This document shows, piece by piece, positions 24,623 to 37,617 of a stretch of 64,000 bases of DNA. The position numbers were made by a program, and so were the translations under genes. Position 1 is the first letter of the stretch. The number at the start of each line of letters is the position of its first letter. The notes beneath the pieces are model-generated. The model worked only from the letters and a program-made list of their open reading frames with translations. It did not search any database and was not told where the DNA came from. Source of the DNA: Zygaena filipendulae (lineage: Eukaryota > Arthropoda > Insecta > Lepidoptera > Zygaenidae); the NCBI GenBank assembly GCA_907165275.2, contig OU015659.1:2026501-2090500 (forward strand), written 5' to 3'.

Positions 24623-24798
24623 CGCGCGTAAACCCATGCTGTCGCTTTAGTACACGTTGTGAACTTGGCAAGAGTGATACCTGTGATTGCGTTACGTATT
24701 GGTTTTTATATCGTTGCTCGAAACACGTGAAATTAAACTTTTTGGTGCGGTTCTGTGTTTGTCCGGTGCATTTAACTTTTTTTTGTAATTTATGAATT

Positions 24799-24858
24799 AT
24801 GGAATCGCCAATAGTTTTGGAAAAACCTCCTGAGTACCACGGGAACGCTAAGAGTGAT
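24799..24858 (+). CDS. stv: Candidate alternative first exon C of starvin
   Basis: ATG and 19 further codons (MESPIVLEKPPEYHGNAKSD), then donor GTGAGTTTA; ends in phase 0 and joins 37618 in frame. It is the longest of the three candidate first exons and has a TATA box and HSE-like site 180-220 bp upstream. With this exon the protein is 656 residues. I consider it the best supported start. Confidence 0.6.
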
Positions 24859-25844
24859 GTGAGTTTATTGGATTTTCAATTTTTTTTTCAGTCCTGTTGT
24901 AATGCGTTTTTATTGAATTTTATTTTGTGGTCAAGTGATCTCAGTTAATTCTATTCGAAAGGGTTAATTATATTTGATTTGTTCTTTATTCAAATTTTTT
25001 ATGTTTTTAAATATTTTAAAATCTTCATTATCTACCTACCTATTTAAAACTCACTAATTATTTTTACCTCTAAAATAATATGTTTCGGAACGTTAAGTCA
25101 CACAGTTGTTCGTTTGTTTCGTCATATTAGTATCAAGAACATTGAACCTTCGAAATGTTCTTAATTATACCATTTTCGCTTTTGGAGCTCAGCCAGGTAG
25201 CGACATGGTCACATTACACATATTGAAATTAGAATGTCAGCATAAAACCTTTATTTTGAAATACTCGATGACTGACTATATTTACAAACAGAATTATCGT
25301 CGCACATAATTATAGGCACATAAAATTTCTTCTGAGTAAATTTTTGTGATTGTGTGTGTGAAGTGATTTGATAGTGACATAATAATATGTACATCCATAA
25401 ACTCGCATCACAACACAAACAGATGTGAGTATAGTCTCTACCTATCCCTCCGGGCGATAGACGTAGTATGGATGGACTAGAGACTATGGACTTTCACGGC
25501 CCACCCGACCCTCCCCCTATATACACCAATGCGAAGAATAAAAGTAATTAAGTATAACATTTCGCACATGAATTGCTTTTGATTTTTTAAAAATTTAAAA
25601 ATTTCTGCTGGTCGAAGAAAAAACCAATCTTGTGATTGAAGGAATGTAACAAATAATAACGTAAACAAACACCGTGACGTCACACGACACGACGGGGCTG
25701 ATTCACGAATGTGTATACCTACCTGCCTTTGCACAGCTGTTTTAAAAATACCTTTGCCACTTTTGCTTGAACGGTAGTGTGGTCTGTGTTGGGAATATCA
25801 TATCACTATACACTGCATAGCATAAAACAAAGTCGCTTCCCGCT

Positions 25845-25985
25845 GTCTGTCTGTCCCTATGTATGCTTAGATCTTTAAAACTACGCAACGGTTTTTTTTA
25901 AATACATAGAGTGATTCCAAGAGGAAGGTTAATACGTATAGTTTATCCTGGAATTACCGCGGGTGGAACCGCGGGCGACAGCTAC
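25845..25985 (+). mobile_element. Helitron-like fragment
   Basis: 'gtctgtccctatgtatgctt', 'taaaactacgcaacggtttt' and 'attaccgcgggtggaaccgc', ending 'gacagctac'. 3' part of a Lep1-type copy. Confidence 0.5.
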
Positions 25986-27031
25986 TCTTCTATACGATAC
26001 TTGCATATAAGCAGAATTAGTTTTTGTTTCAGTGATTAGTCATTTTAAATAGTTCTTTCATGAAACACAAACCTAGAATTAATAATACTCGCACTCTAAA
26101 ACCTAAACAATGATTCATCAAAGAAAATAAGTACTAAATTCTTTTTCACTTCTCATGCTCTGAAAGTGCTTGTTTATGCGGGATATAGGTTGCACAAAAT
26201 CGAATTTTGTGCACAAGTGCATTAACGTATCTACTCATAAATGTACCTATCTATATTAAGACAAAGAAAATGAGCCATACAGCCAAACACAATAAGAAGT
26301 TCATAGATAGAATTTGTTATTTTGTGTTTTTTAAGACATAAATACCGTTAATATGCCGAGAAAAACAATTTCCTTCAGTATTCAAAACTGTACTACTTTT
26401 ACTTTGAATTTTAATCAAAGAAATGTTGTTGTATGTACTACTGTTTTATTTCCTCGCAATCGAAATGAAAAGCAGCGTTTACAACTCGTCCAGAAAACTC
26501 GTCCTCGACTTTACTACTAGTCTCGGATAAAAATGATTCGTTTTGTGCACTTGTAACATCCACCATTCCCCACTGCCCCACCAAGTTGGGCTGCAAAGTG
26601 ATTTTTTCATCTGTGACTTTGATTTGTTTACACTTTCATTGGTAGGGATTTCGTTTTAAGTCTGTGATTTTGGGAGTAAAAAAGTGTCGGCAAATTGACA
26701 ACACATTTGTATTAAATAAAAAAAATGGCAAAATTTGGGCAAAAATATATTTTTACGATTTTTTTTTATGTTGCCTAACAAAATCTTGCGTAATAAAATC
26801 TGTTTGAAAATAAAATAGAATAAGTGCCATAACTTCTTTGAATAAAATTCGTGCAATGGGAAGAATTGTATATTATTAGAACCCAGGTCACTGATACGAG
26901 TTAATTCATTGGCTCTTCCGTTTAAGATAATGGTTCTATCTGCTTTATTTAAATGGTTAAAAGCATTCTGCCCTAAATAACTGTGAGACATGGTGTCGAT
27001 CCTAAATCTATTTGCAAGTTGAGATGATTAA

Positions 27032-27249
27032 TCTTACATATAAAAAACATTAAAACGCACGGCCTAAATCGCTGATTGTAGAGACCTGAAACTTGGAGGG
27101 TGTGTGCTTTGTATGACGTACACATCCGATAAGAAAGGATTTTTGAAAATTCAACCCCTACGGGGGTGAAAAGGGGTTGCCAAGTTTGTATGGAACAATT
27201 CCGCGGGAACTTCGAAATTATCGCCTGTGAAACCGCGCGAGACAGCTAG
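27032..27249 (+). mobile_element. Helitron-like element
   Basis: Starts TCTTACATATAAAAAACATT and ends ACAGCTAG followed by T. Contains 'gaacttcgaaattatcgcct' and 'gtgaaaccgcgcgagacagc'. Confidence 0.65.
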
Positions 27250-28558
27250 TTCAATATATACATATTATCATATTCTATATTGACTGTTTTAATTTTTATG
27301 TGGAATTTATTTAATAACGAATAAATATTAAAACCAAATCGTTGGTAAAGCGCATCATATAAAACTTATGCACGTATTATCAAAAAAGAAAAAATAAATG
27401 GATATTTCTCTCTGAAGCTATGGCTATAATATAATATTATTTCGATTTCTCTACTGATAATATATACATAGTATTTATTTTTAACTGGCAACTGGGTATT
27501 CAAAAATCGTATCGGCGGGTCGTATTTGCAATCACGTTCAGCGGTGTATTGTGTGCTGTAAAAATATCGGTTTCATTAATACCATATACCTATATACAAC
27601 GGTAAATAAAATTACTATAATAGTTGATTGTATTATTTTCTGTTACATTACTTGTCAATTATCCGTCAACTCTAAAAATAACTACTTTGTAAATTGTTCT
27701 GCTAAAACGTCGGTGTCATCCATACATACAATGAAAAATCGTATGAACATCTTTCCCCGCAGTTATATTTTGTCTTTTCTTCATAAACTCCTGAAACACC
27801 TGCTTTGAAAACGATATGAAATTTTCTCCTTATGGTTTCTAGCAATCCATAGTATAATCACAATCAATTGAAGCGCGTTAGTCTCAAAATTACTCGAAAT
27901 TGGCTCGACCGATTTGATATTGCTTTTGTGTTGTGTTCGTAATTCTCCGAACTTAAGAAGTTTCTACGGGAATTCCTAAACTCTCCGGGCACGGCAAGTA
28001 ATTAAATAAATAGCATAACAACCGTCGCGTCGGCTTGGCAGTTTTTTTTTATCGGTCACGTTTACGGTCATCCGTACAGATTAGTTTGCGTAAAATGTTC
28101 GTATCTTTGTAAACATCCTTCTAAGTTGGTGCATGATGTCACTACTTACCTATACTTGGCTTAAAAAGGTAAAAATGTACTATGTAAATATATAAGCATA
28201 AGTTGGTTTAGGATGGAGCCTTGCTGCGTACCCCGTGCGTCATAATCCCTCCTACACGAAAGACTTTCCAAATTAGGTTGTGTAAATAAGAATGCCCAGC
28301 TGTGGGATATTCTTTATTTGCATTGATCTTTTCTGGTCGAAGCATCTAAAACATATGAAAGTGAGGTTTACATAGGAATTCAGAAAAACTGGTAACTATC
28401 CGCTAAAACTCTTCAACTGCGTCATTTATCAACTTGGGCAGTATGTTGTTGTTGTGTGTGTACTAATTAGTTTGGCACCGAAGACCACTAGGTACTTCTT
28501 CATAACTTTGATTTCTCAGAATTATTGGTTCTGTGAACTTTTTTTCCTTTATTTCGAA

Positions 28559-28769
28559 CTAGTTGTGGCCCGCGGTTTCACCCGCGTTAATTTCAGAGTT
28601 CCCGCGGGAATTCCGGGATAAAAAGTACCCTATGTGTTAATCTGATGTATATGCTATATTATTGTAAAGTTTCATTTAAATCCGGCAGTTTTTGCGTGAA
28701 AGAGTAACAAACATCCATCCATCCATCCATACCTTCTTAAAAACTTTCGCATTTATAATATTAGTAGGA
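28559..28769 (-). mobile_element. Helitron-like element with both ends intact
   Basis: On the minus strand it starts TCCTACTAATATTATAAATG and ends CTAG. The flanking bases are A and T, as for Helitron insertion. Contains a 'catccatccatccatac' tract and the palindromic 'cccgcgggaattccggg' block. Confidence 0.75.
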
Positions 28770-29272
28770 TGCTTGTTAATAAAATCTTGGTCAATGACTT
28801 CTATTACGTCAGTCAGTATGTTATTGTAAATAAATTATAATATTATTGAAGATGAACTTTATTCTTTTGCGAATAGATTAAATTTGCCGCCATCTGCTTC
28901 TCTGCATCTGGCTCGGTGATGCGTCGTATGTCGATATGATCTATACCACGGTCGCAGGGTCATAGATTTTCCGATTAACAACAATTGTTCACGTGATTAC
29001 TCCCACCTTGATAATAATGATTGTTCGCGCCGAGCCGAGGTTTCACACAGTCATCCGTTTCTGCTGTTTATTAGTTAATGTCGACGCGAGATCTGTGATC
29101 GTTTTTTATCCTCACCCCGGCCCACGTGGGTGATGTCACCTCCCGCAATAACATCACCTGCGGCGACATCACACTTTATTTTATTTGCAAAACGTATGAC
29201 GTGTTGTATACATATATACCTACATATATTTTATGCAATTCATGCTACTTTTGTTGTGTACGAAAGTTTTAC

Positions 29273-32240
29273 AAAATTCAAAATTCAAAATTCAAAAGCT
29301 ATTTATTACTTAGGATTGTTTACAATCACTTGTAATCGTCAGCAGGTTCTTAGAACTATAAATTACAAATTACCGTCAGTTCGGAATACGTCCTCTGCTG
29401 AGAAGAACTGACAAGAAACTCAGCAGCGCTGTCTTTTAATGATCATACTTATAAACTAGGAAAACAAAAAAATAGGAATTGGATAGAGCAATTCATTCCC
29501 AAACGTCTGTATCATTTAAATAGTCTACTACACTATAATATGCTTTATCGCATAATCTGTGTTTAATAAGTTTCTTGAATTTATTAATTGACAAATTAAT
29601 TACATCGTTTGGGAGTTTGTTGTAAAAGTGTATACATTGTCCTTTAAATGACTTAGAAATTTTATGGAGCCTAGTCTTAGGCACAGCGAGTTTATCTTTA
29701 TTTCTTAAGTTTAGATTATGTAAATCACTGTTTTTCTTAAAGTTGCCTAAATTTTTGTGAACATATAATAAATTCTCGTATATGTACTGAGAATGTACAG
29801 TCATTATTTTAAACTCGCTGAATTTAGCTCTAAGTGAATCTCGAGGGCCTAACTTATAGATTGCGCGAATAGCTCGCTTCTGCAACACAAATATAGACTC
29901 GATATCCGCGGCACTACCCCACAGCAGTATGCCGTATGACATAATGCTGTGGAAATAACTAAAATAAACTAAACGCGCGGTATTAATATCAGTAAGGTGA
30001 CGGATTTTCTTAACAGCATAAGCCGCCGAGCTTAATCTACCTGATAACTTTTTTATATGTGGGCCCCATTGTAATTTTGCATCTAATGTTATACCTAGAA
30101 AGACAGTTTCATCGACCATTTCCAAATCCTCATTATTGATCAGTACTCTGGTTTTTACTTGTTTAACATTTTTTGTCACAAATCTTACACATTTGGTTTT
30201 ATTACGGTTTAGTAATAAGTTATTAGCATTAAACCAATGTACTATTTTGGAGAGAGCATTGTTCACATCGTCTACAGCCGATTGCTGTCTATTAACCTTA
30301 AACACTAAAGATGTATCATCTGCAAACAATACTATCTCATGGTTGTCCCTCACTAGATAAGGTAAGTCATTTATATAAACAAGGAACAGGAATGGTCCTA
30401 ATATAGATCCTTGGGGTACTCCCATTACAACGGCAGAACCATGTGATCGTTTTCCGTTGACATCAACCCTTTGGATCCTATCACTCAAGTACGAAGTAAG
30501 AAGATCCAAAGCTACACCTCGTATTCCGTAATAGTATAGTTTCCTGACCAAAGTTGTATGCTCAACACAATCAAAGGCCTTGGATAAATCACAAAACACT
30601 CCATAAGCATCACGTGACTCCTCCCAGGCTTCAAAAATATTTTCGATTAATTTAATTCCTGCATCAGTTGTAGAGCGACCACGAGTAAAACCGAACTGTT
30701 TATGATGCAGCAAGTCGTTTTTATTAAAGTATGTGAGTAGTTGACTAAGTATAAGCTTTTCAAATATTTTACTAAATGTGGGTAGTACTGAAATTGGTCT
30801 AAAGTTAGTAGGGTCTGTTGTACTACCTGCTTTAAACAATGGTGTTATTTTACTATATTTCATTTGGTCAGGAAACACACCACAGTCTATACATTTATTA
30901 AATATATCAACTAAATCTAGTGCAATAATATCAATTAATGAACTTATAATAGTAACAGAGATCCCCCACAGATCAGCTGTTTTTTTAAGATTTATTGTCT
31001 TAAACACCTTGAAGATATCATATACACTTACATGGCTAAAACTGAATTCACTAGAACATTCTGGAACATTTTCCTTAAGAAGTGACTCTGCAACGGGGGT
31101 AGAAGAGCCTAAAGTGCTGGTTAAAGAAACGGGTATTTTAGCGAAGAAGCTTTCAAACTCATTCGCGACTTCCAAATCTGACTGAATGATTTTACCATTA
31201 ACACATAGCTTAAAGTTAGTGTCACCGGATTTAGCTTTACCAGTTTCTTCATTAATTACTTTCCAAGTAGCTTTAACTTTATCATTACTATTTTTGATCT
31301 TTGAACTAATAAAATGGGACTTAGACAACATGCAAACTGTTTTGAAAATTTTTGAATATGATTTTACATACTCTTTAAACTCTTCACTATGATTGAACTG
31401 CCTTTCATAGTATAACCCATATAACACTTGCCTACTTTTGTGTATTCCTACTGTTGCCCATTCGCTAAAGGCAGGACTGTTGGTAACTGTGATCACTTTG
31501 GAACTAAATATTGAGTTATAATGACGGTGAAACGTTTGAAAGAAAGAATTATATAAGGAATTAGGATCCGAGTTTGACTGTGTAAAAGATAAGTTATTAA
31601 TCAATTCTGCCCGCATTCGCTCCAAGCGATCAGTGGTTACCGGCACATAATTAATTTTCCTTTTAGTTACATGGTTTTTTATTATTTCAAAATTTATTAA
31701 CTGACCGGAGTGGTCAGAGTCTAATTTGTTAATAATATTCTTGTGTTTGGGAACTACATCACTATAAATATTATCCAAACAGGTTGACGTAGTAGTGCAT
31801 ATCCTAGTAGGCTCCATAAATAAATTTAAAAGATTGTGAGATTTGAATAAATTTAGAATATTACAAGACAAGGATGTTTTTTCTAGAATGTTAATATTAA
31901 AATCTCCACATACAAACAACTTCTTACCAGTATTACTTAACTTGCATAAAACAACATCCATAATTTCTGAAAAATAAGTGTAATCGCCAGAAGGAGGTCT
32001 ATATACACAAACAACAATGAATTGCTCTAATTGTACACAGGCAAGCTCAATTACACATTCTACAGAGAGAGATACAATATCCTTCCTTTCTTTAAATTTA
32101 AGGTTTTTATTTATAAAAATTAACGACCCCCCATGTATTGCATTCACTCTGCAGAATGAGCTACCAACCCGGTGATTACTGAAATTAAACATGAGCTGAT
32201 GCCCCCTTAACCAGTGTTCTGTAATACACATAATACTAAC
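29273..32240 (-). mobile_element. 5'-truncated CR1-like LINE in starvin intron
   Basis: One open frame (29493-32231) encodes most of ORF2. It starts within the apurinic-type endonuclease ('CITEHWL', 'VVCVYRPPSG', 'CGDFNINIL', 'DSDHSGQ'), then the reverse transcriptase ('NFRPISVLPTFSKIFEKLIL', 'DLSKAFDCVEH', 'GVPQGSILGPFLF', 'FADDTSLVF'). The frame is unbroken for 912 codons. The 3' end is not polyA but a short repeat, 'gaattttgaattttgaattt' on the minus strand (29273-29296), as in CR1-type LINEs. It is truncated at the 5' side near 32240, where 'acgatt' is repeated three times. Same clade as the LINE in the Vps18 intron but clearly diverged from it. Antisense to starvin. Confidence 0.88.
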
Positions 32241-32435
32241 GATTACGATTACGATTATGTCGTTCGTATGATTCCTCTTTCGCGAACCGATTGCAAAAAA
32301 TTAGTTGAGGGAAGCGCGAGACCGTTCGTCGTGGCAAGGCCTATGTCCAGCATTGGACGTCTTTCGGCTAATATGATGATAATGGTGTATCGTTGTTTTG
32401 GATCACTATAATACGGATTAAAAAAATTACAATAA

Positions 32436-32761
32436 TAGGCTAGTTTCCTGGGTAAAAAAATCAAAATTCTATTTAGTCCGTCAGTTAGATAATAAAAAAA
32501 TAAAAGACACGTATTTTTTGCTTTTTTAAAATAATGGAAATATGCATAGATAAAGCGCATTAAAGTTTAGGGTGGGGGACTCGTGACGTCACCGCTCGCT
32601 ATAACGTGCGAACAAATTGTAGCGAGGCGTGACGTCATGTGAAATTTCGACTTGATATATCTCCGTTACTTTTTGGTTACATAAAAAATAAAAAAATACG
32701 TGTCCAATATTTTTTAATAATCTACAAAACGGACTAAAAAAAAAATTAGGAAACTAGCCTA
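32436..32761. mobile_element. CRE-bearing MITE, copy A
   Basis: Terminal inverted repeats TAGGCTAGTTTCCT / AGGAAACTAGCCTA. Inner arms are 'tagtccgtcagttagataat' (left) and 'aataatctacaaaacggact' (right), with 'gacacgtattttttgc' and its inverse inside. Two perfect TGACGTCA octamers at 32584-32591 and 32630-32637. Same family as 42604-42926, 43861-44201 and the split copy at 49520-49765 / 60690-60759. Confidence 0.75.
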
Positions 32762-32784
32762 TTGTTGTTCACGTGTCGGCCAAA

Positions 32785-32932
32785 ATTACTTGACGGATTT
32801 GATTGTGGGGTAGCTTTTGTTCCGGGTGTATTTAAAGTAGGTATACAGTGCTTTTTATCCCGTATCGGCACAACAAAGAGATTTTGCGGAAATCTCAAGA
32901 CTCACGCGGCTGAAATCGGCTAGTGTCGAAAT
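32785..32932 (+). mobile_element. Degenerate Helitron-like copy
   Basis: 'ttgacggatttgattgtggg', 'gtgctttttatcccgtatcg', then 'gcggctgaaatcggctagtg'. The CTAG-T end is recognisable but the rest is much diverged. Confidence 0.35.
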
Positions 32933-35900
32933 CTTCTAGTATTGTACCTACTAATGACGACGTCGCGTGCTGGAACGTGACTGTTTTATAGACAGACATT
33001 AGCGAATATTTGTTTTGTTATTAGTCCCATTAGAACCACTGACTTAATAAAACGTCAATATCTTATATTATGTAGGTTTATGCCGTCGGCGATTATATTG
33101 GTAATTCGCGTTTTGTATATGTATATAGCCTGGGGCAGAAAATGCAGATGTTTTGCATTCACTAGAATCCTGCTTGTTTAGAGCTAAATGGCAAAAATAT
33201 GATACAAATATTAGGTTTACGAACACACACCGGTTGAACGGACGAATTTATATACCAAGTGCTTGCGCCATAAATGAAAGGGTTTCCCATCAAATGTTTG
33301 GATGATAGATCCAATCGAAAACGTTGAAAACTCAACGGTGAATATTATGCACTCAGCAGTCAGAGCTCACATCCGTGACGCCATATCGCCATCGTGCATC
33401 GGAGTCAGCGGAAGATCATTTCAATTAATTTCAATCCATCATCAGTCAATCGAGAACCTTCCGATTGGTGTATTTTGTACATTTTATGTGCAATAATATT
33501 ACCTACCATAATATTGTTTGCATTCAATCGATACGTAATAGTTTATAATCAGCAAAGTTTAAAACCTCCCACACACCACTGTCCACAATTGGACTGAACA
33601 ATAATAGTTCCGAGAACTAGAACTCATTCATTATTCATTTATGTAGAGTCAACAAAGGTTTCATACCTATTGCCTTTTTATTACTATTGCATTTATTGTT
33701 AGTGTCTGTCTGTCTTACTTAACATAGTTAACAATTTTTAGTACTGCGTATATCTTCTGTATATTATGTATTATTCTCCCTGTACACAACTTTATTTTAG
33801 TCAATACAAGTGTATTTACAACTAGAAAATAATACTTTAAAAACTAGAAATAAAATTGATTGCAATATTTTTTTTGATTCAATAATGGGTAAAAAACTTT
33901 CTAATTGATTTTCTTTGAAAATCCGGATCGCCATAGTATAACACCAAAAGCGAGCAGAATACATTGAGTTACTGGAGAGCGACGCGAGCAGCGGTCTATA
34001 TTCTCCGAGAAACAACTCAGGGTACGCTCAGCTGATCTTTTTCACTACCAGCTGTTCCTCCCCTAAGCTCTAAAAGGGGGAGGGCGATCTTTGCTTCGCT
34101 TATTTCAATGGCAGAATGCTGTCTTTTCGGTGGTAGTCGATGCCTTCGGTGGTCATTATTTTGTTCTACTTTGTTTTGTAGGGATAACGAACGGGAAACG
34201 ACCCAACAAATCTTTGCGAGTCCTTAGCGATCTTTGCGAATATAATAATACTAGCTGTTCTCCGCGGTTTCACCCGCGGAAATTTCGGAGATCCCGCAGG
34301 AATTCCGGAATGCAAAGTACCTACCCTATGTCTTTCTCTGTACCCCTGACAATGTGTACCTATAAGTATGCAAAATTTCATGAGATTTCACCAACGTTAA
34401 TTTCGGAGTTCCTGCGAGAATTCCGGGATAAAAGTATCCTATGTCCGTCCGTCCGTTTTCTGGTTCTAAGCTACCTCCCCACCAATTTTCAGCCAAATCG
34501 GTTCAGCCGTTCTTAAGTTATAAATAGTTAACTAACACGACTTTCTTTTATATGTATATGTATATATATATATTTATATATAGATGTACAGGATGTAAGG
34601 TTAAACGAGAAACTTATTGATGGAGAGTGTTCAGTATTCGGTTCTCGACTCTAATATCTAAAAAACTTAATAAACTTTGACGTAAAAATAAAATTATCCA
34701 CCAAAGTTGAGCGCGCAAGTTGCCGACGCGTTTACGAATCATATTATACATTGACCTTCAACTGCTCTTTCCTTTGTTTTGACGCTGACGCGCCTTCAAA
34801 ACATATTGTAAAAGGTCATTGACCCGCTTTTTTAACTGAGTTTTATTCTGTGATATGTTAAAGTTTATTTTTGAGGGTCCCTCGCTTAATCTTACACCTT
34901 GTATGTTATATTTGTACCTGCTACTGTATACTTAAATGTCACCACTTAAATATTGAGCATCTGAAGCACGCGTTGCCATCAACTTTCACGACGACGGCCT
35001 CTTGAATACTTGAGACGCTCTTATAGTAATACCTATAATAGTAGTAGTATATGGCAAACCTAGCCTTTACTCGTGGAGTATCTACAACATAAATATTGAC
35101 ATGGAAGCTATAGAAAGTTACGTTTTGAAAGTAGTCTGTAACTTAGTAATACTGTCGACGTGTATCAAGAGAAATCAGAGTTTGTGTCTGAATACTAAAT
35201 TTTACAAGATTTTGTGTTGTGTGTCCAATGTCCGTTTGCCCCGCGGTTTTACCTATTTCACCTTTTGTGTGAAGAAGAGTAATTCCGTGAGTAAGTAGGT
35301 AGGTACAGAAGAAAGTTGCGCCAAAACAAATAACCTTAAGCGAACTTTTCAAATTATCAATTTTCGGTAGGTACTTTTTTGAAAGAGCAATATACTAAAA
35401 TGCTAGCTATTTAAATGTTCAAATATCCATGATTTATTTTGTTTTATTTATTTATTTGAAAAACAATCATACAGTCCTTACAGGCTAACCTAATGCAAAT
35501 TTCGGTCCTTTCATAAAAACTAGATGTTGAATTTCCAAAAACGCGAAAAGACGCAACGGCATGTCGTATTGTGTGCACAGGCACTTATATACAGAATATA
35601 ATACGTAGATACCTATATCAAGCTAATGAGTTGACATTTGTGATTGAATCGCAATGTTGAAACGGTATCAAGTCTAGATCGGACGGAACTGAATCAGAAC
35701 AATGGCATCTGGTCACGTGTCGAGTGCTCAAGCAATGTACTAAGACTACTTAGTACCTACTCCCACTCCACACCTATGATTAGCAAAGGTTTAGCGAAAC
35801 CGATCTAATATGGATCGTGTATTGTAATCATATTATATGGTACGTGTATTCATCTATATATAGGCACTTGTGCGGTTTCTTCGAAACGATTTGCAATCCG

Positions 35901-37617
35901 TTAACGCAGTACTAATAAACAATTCCAGATTGTTTCGGTCGTTTGTTGGATTCTAGGTAGGTACTTATTCAGTTTACCAGCTTTACTGTGATCAGATTTA
36001 TGTTGTATAGGCACCTGTCTTATTTGTTTTGCTTTTGAAAATGCGTTCGCCGCATTCAAAACTAAATCCAAGATCTTACTAATATTAAACGTAAGTATGT
36101 CTGCGAAGATGTTTGGATGTTCGTTTATCAAATTGGGATATTTTTCATCCTGTAACAAAGTTCCCATAAGAGAATCCTGAAACTCACGTGGGGAATCCTA
36201 GTGAATTGGTTTCATTATGCAGGCAAATGCAATTTCTTAAATGTTCGAGTACCTACGAGTTTCTCTATTTTATTTGTAGATTCGATAAGTAGGTAGGTAC
36301 CTCGTAATAAGTTTGCGTCTGACTTATCGAAATACGAAAGTCTCGAGTGAGGTCACCCGGCGATGCGTCCTTGCCGTATATGGTCAACTCCTCACAGCGA
36401 CGCGCTCCCGCCACCAACACTTGACTTACCGTTTGTCTCGCCGCGATAAGTTTTTATTTATCGACATACATTTTTTAACACAAGGAAAATTGGACGAAAT
36501 TGTCGCGGCGCCGCGCCGAGCCCCGTAAATGTTTATTCGTATCCTGTATTGACAAGTTTCCTCGTCGAGGGTTATTGGCATTTTTATGAATATGACAATG
36601 TTGACTTCTGGAAATGGAATGAGAATTTATCTCTTCCGCTATTCCAGCCAGTACGTGGACGGATGAGTGATTATAAGATTGATTGTTTAGGTCTTGGAAT
36701 ATTAGTTACTTACCATACACTAATAATTGTAAACTGTATGGTTATATAACCAAACGCAACTATTTTCTCGTGATGAAACACTGAGCATTGCATTTTATCC
36801 TAAGCTTGAGCATTTTTAATTTGCTTATGTAAAAACAACCTTGTTGCGATCGCATATAATACAATTTATGAATTTTTTATGAAGTCTATAATATATTTTA
36901 ATGTTTGTGACTCAATCACGGGTGAACGGTTTTAGACACAACTAGCAATAGCAATAGTAATTCCCTCAGGAACTCCAAAGTAGTCTAATTTACTTCATAA
37001 ACCTTCTCTGAACTTCCACAAATATTTCAAGATCGAAATTAGTCAAATCGGTCCAGCCGTTCTAGAGCTTTAGCGAGACAAACGAACAGCAATTCAATTT
37101 TATACATAAAGATTTATAGTACATACACAGATTAGTACTGGATTATATTGGATAGTTTTATCCTGATACGAAAACTTGTCGCGGGGTCAGCTGCGGAGGA
37201 TAAAGTTAACGCTTGCATTGGTTTACAGCAACGACCGTTGTCGATCTAGCCAAAGCAAACACAAAACGCTCAAAATACACGAAGCTAGTTCAAAGCTAGG
37301 TTAGCCCCCAGTTGTGTATTGTGTTTTGCACAAACTTGGCTGGTTAGTATCATGCGTTATCACTTGCTTACATAAAATAAAGCTATTTAAAAAAGGAAAT
37401 CCAAAAAAAATCTGACTTCTTGAGTTCATCGCCAAATTTTCCCAGGTCAGCGTCCGTAGTACCCCGTAGTAAAATGCCATCTAAAAACAGATTTAAAATA
37501 TACCTATATGAACTATAGAACACTAGCCTCGTGGTCTCCGTTAGATGCCTTGGTAGTGCTAATTAAAGCTCTTTATTTGAAAACAGTGTCCTTACTTTTT
37601 TATTTGTGTATTTGCAG
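32933..37617. other. Last part of starvin intron: repeats, no gene
   Basis: AT-rich. Contains Helitron-like sequences at 34251-34545 and 36930-37110. A mildly GC-richer stretch at 36310-36530 has no recognisable coding content. Ends at the acceptor TTTGCAG (37611-37617) of the common starvin exon. Confidence 0.5.
34251..34545 (-). mobile_element. Two overlapping Helitron-like copies
   Basis: CTAGCTGTTCTCCGCGGTTT at 34251 is followed by the standard block; a second partial block starts near 34386 ('caccaacgttaatttcggag' and on). Probably a tandem or nested pair. Confidence 0.5.

Larger units (their letters stand above)
25986..29120. other. Starvin intron C: no gene recognised
   Basis: AT-rich intron with two well-bounded Helitron-like copies. 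The minus-strand open frame 26656-26991 contains 'RISDLGSN' text shared with the repeat at 18400, suggesting a retroelement relic rather than a gene. Confidence 0.5.

Noticed and set aside
26656..26991. 111-codon minus-strand frame
   Set aside because: Part of it matches repeat text near 18400; the rest is AT-rich translation. A relic at most.
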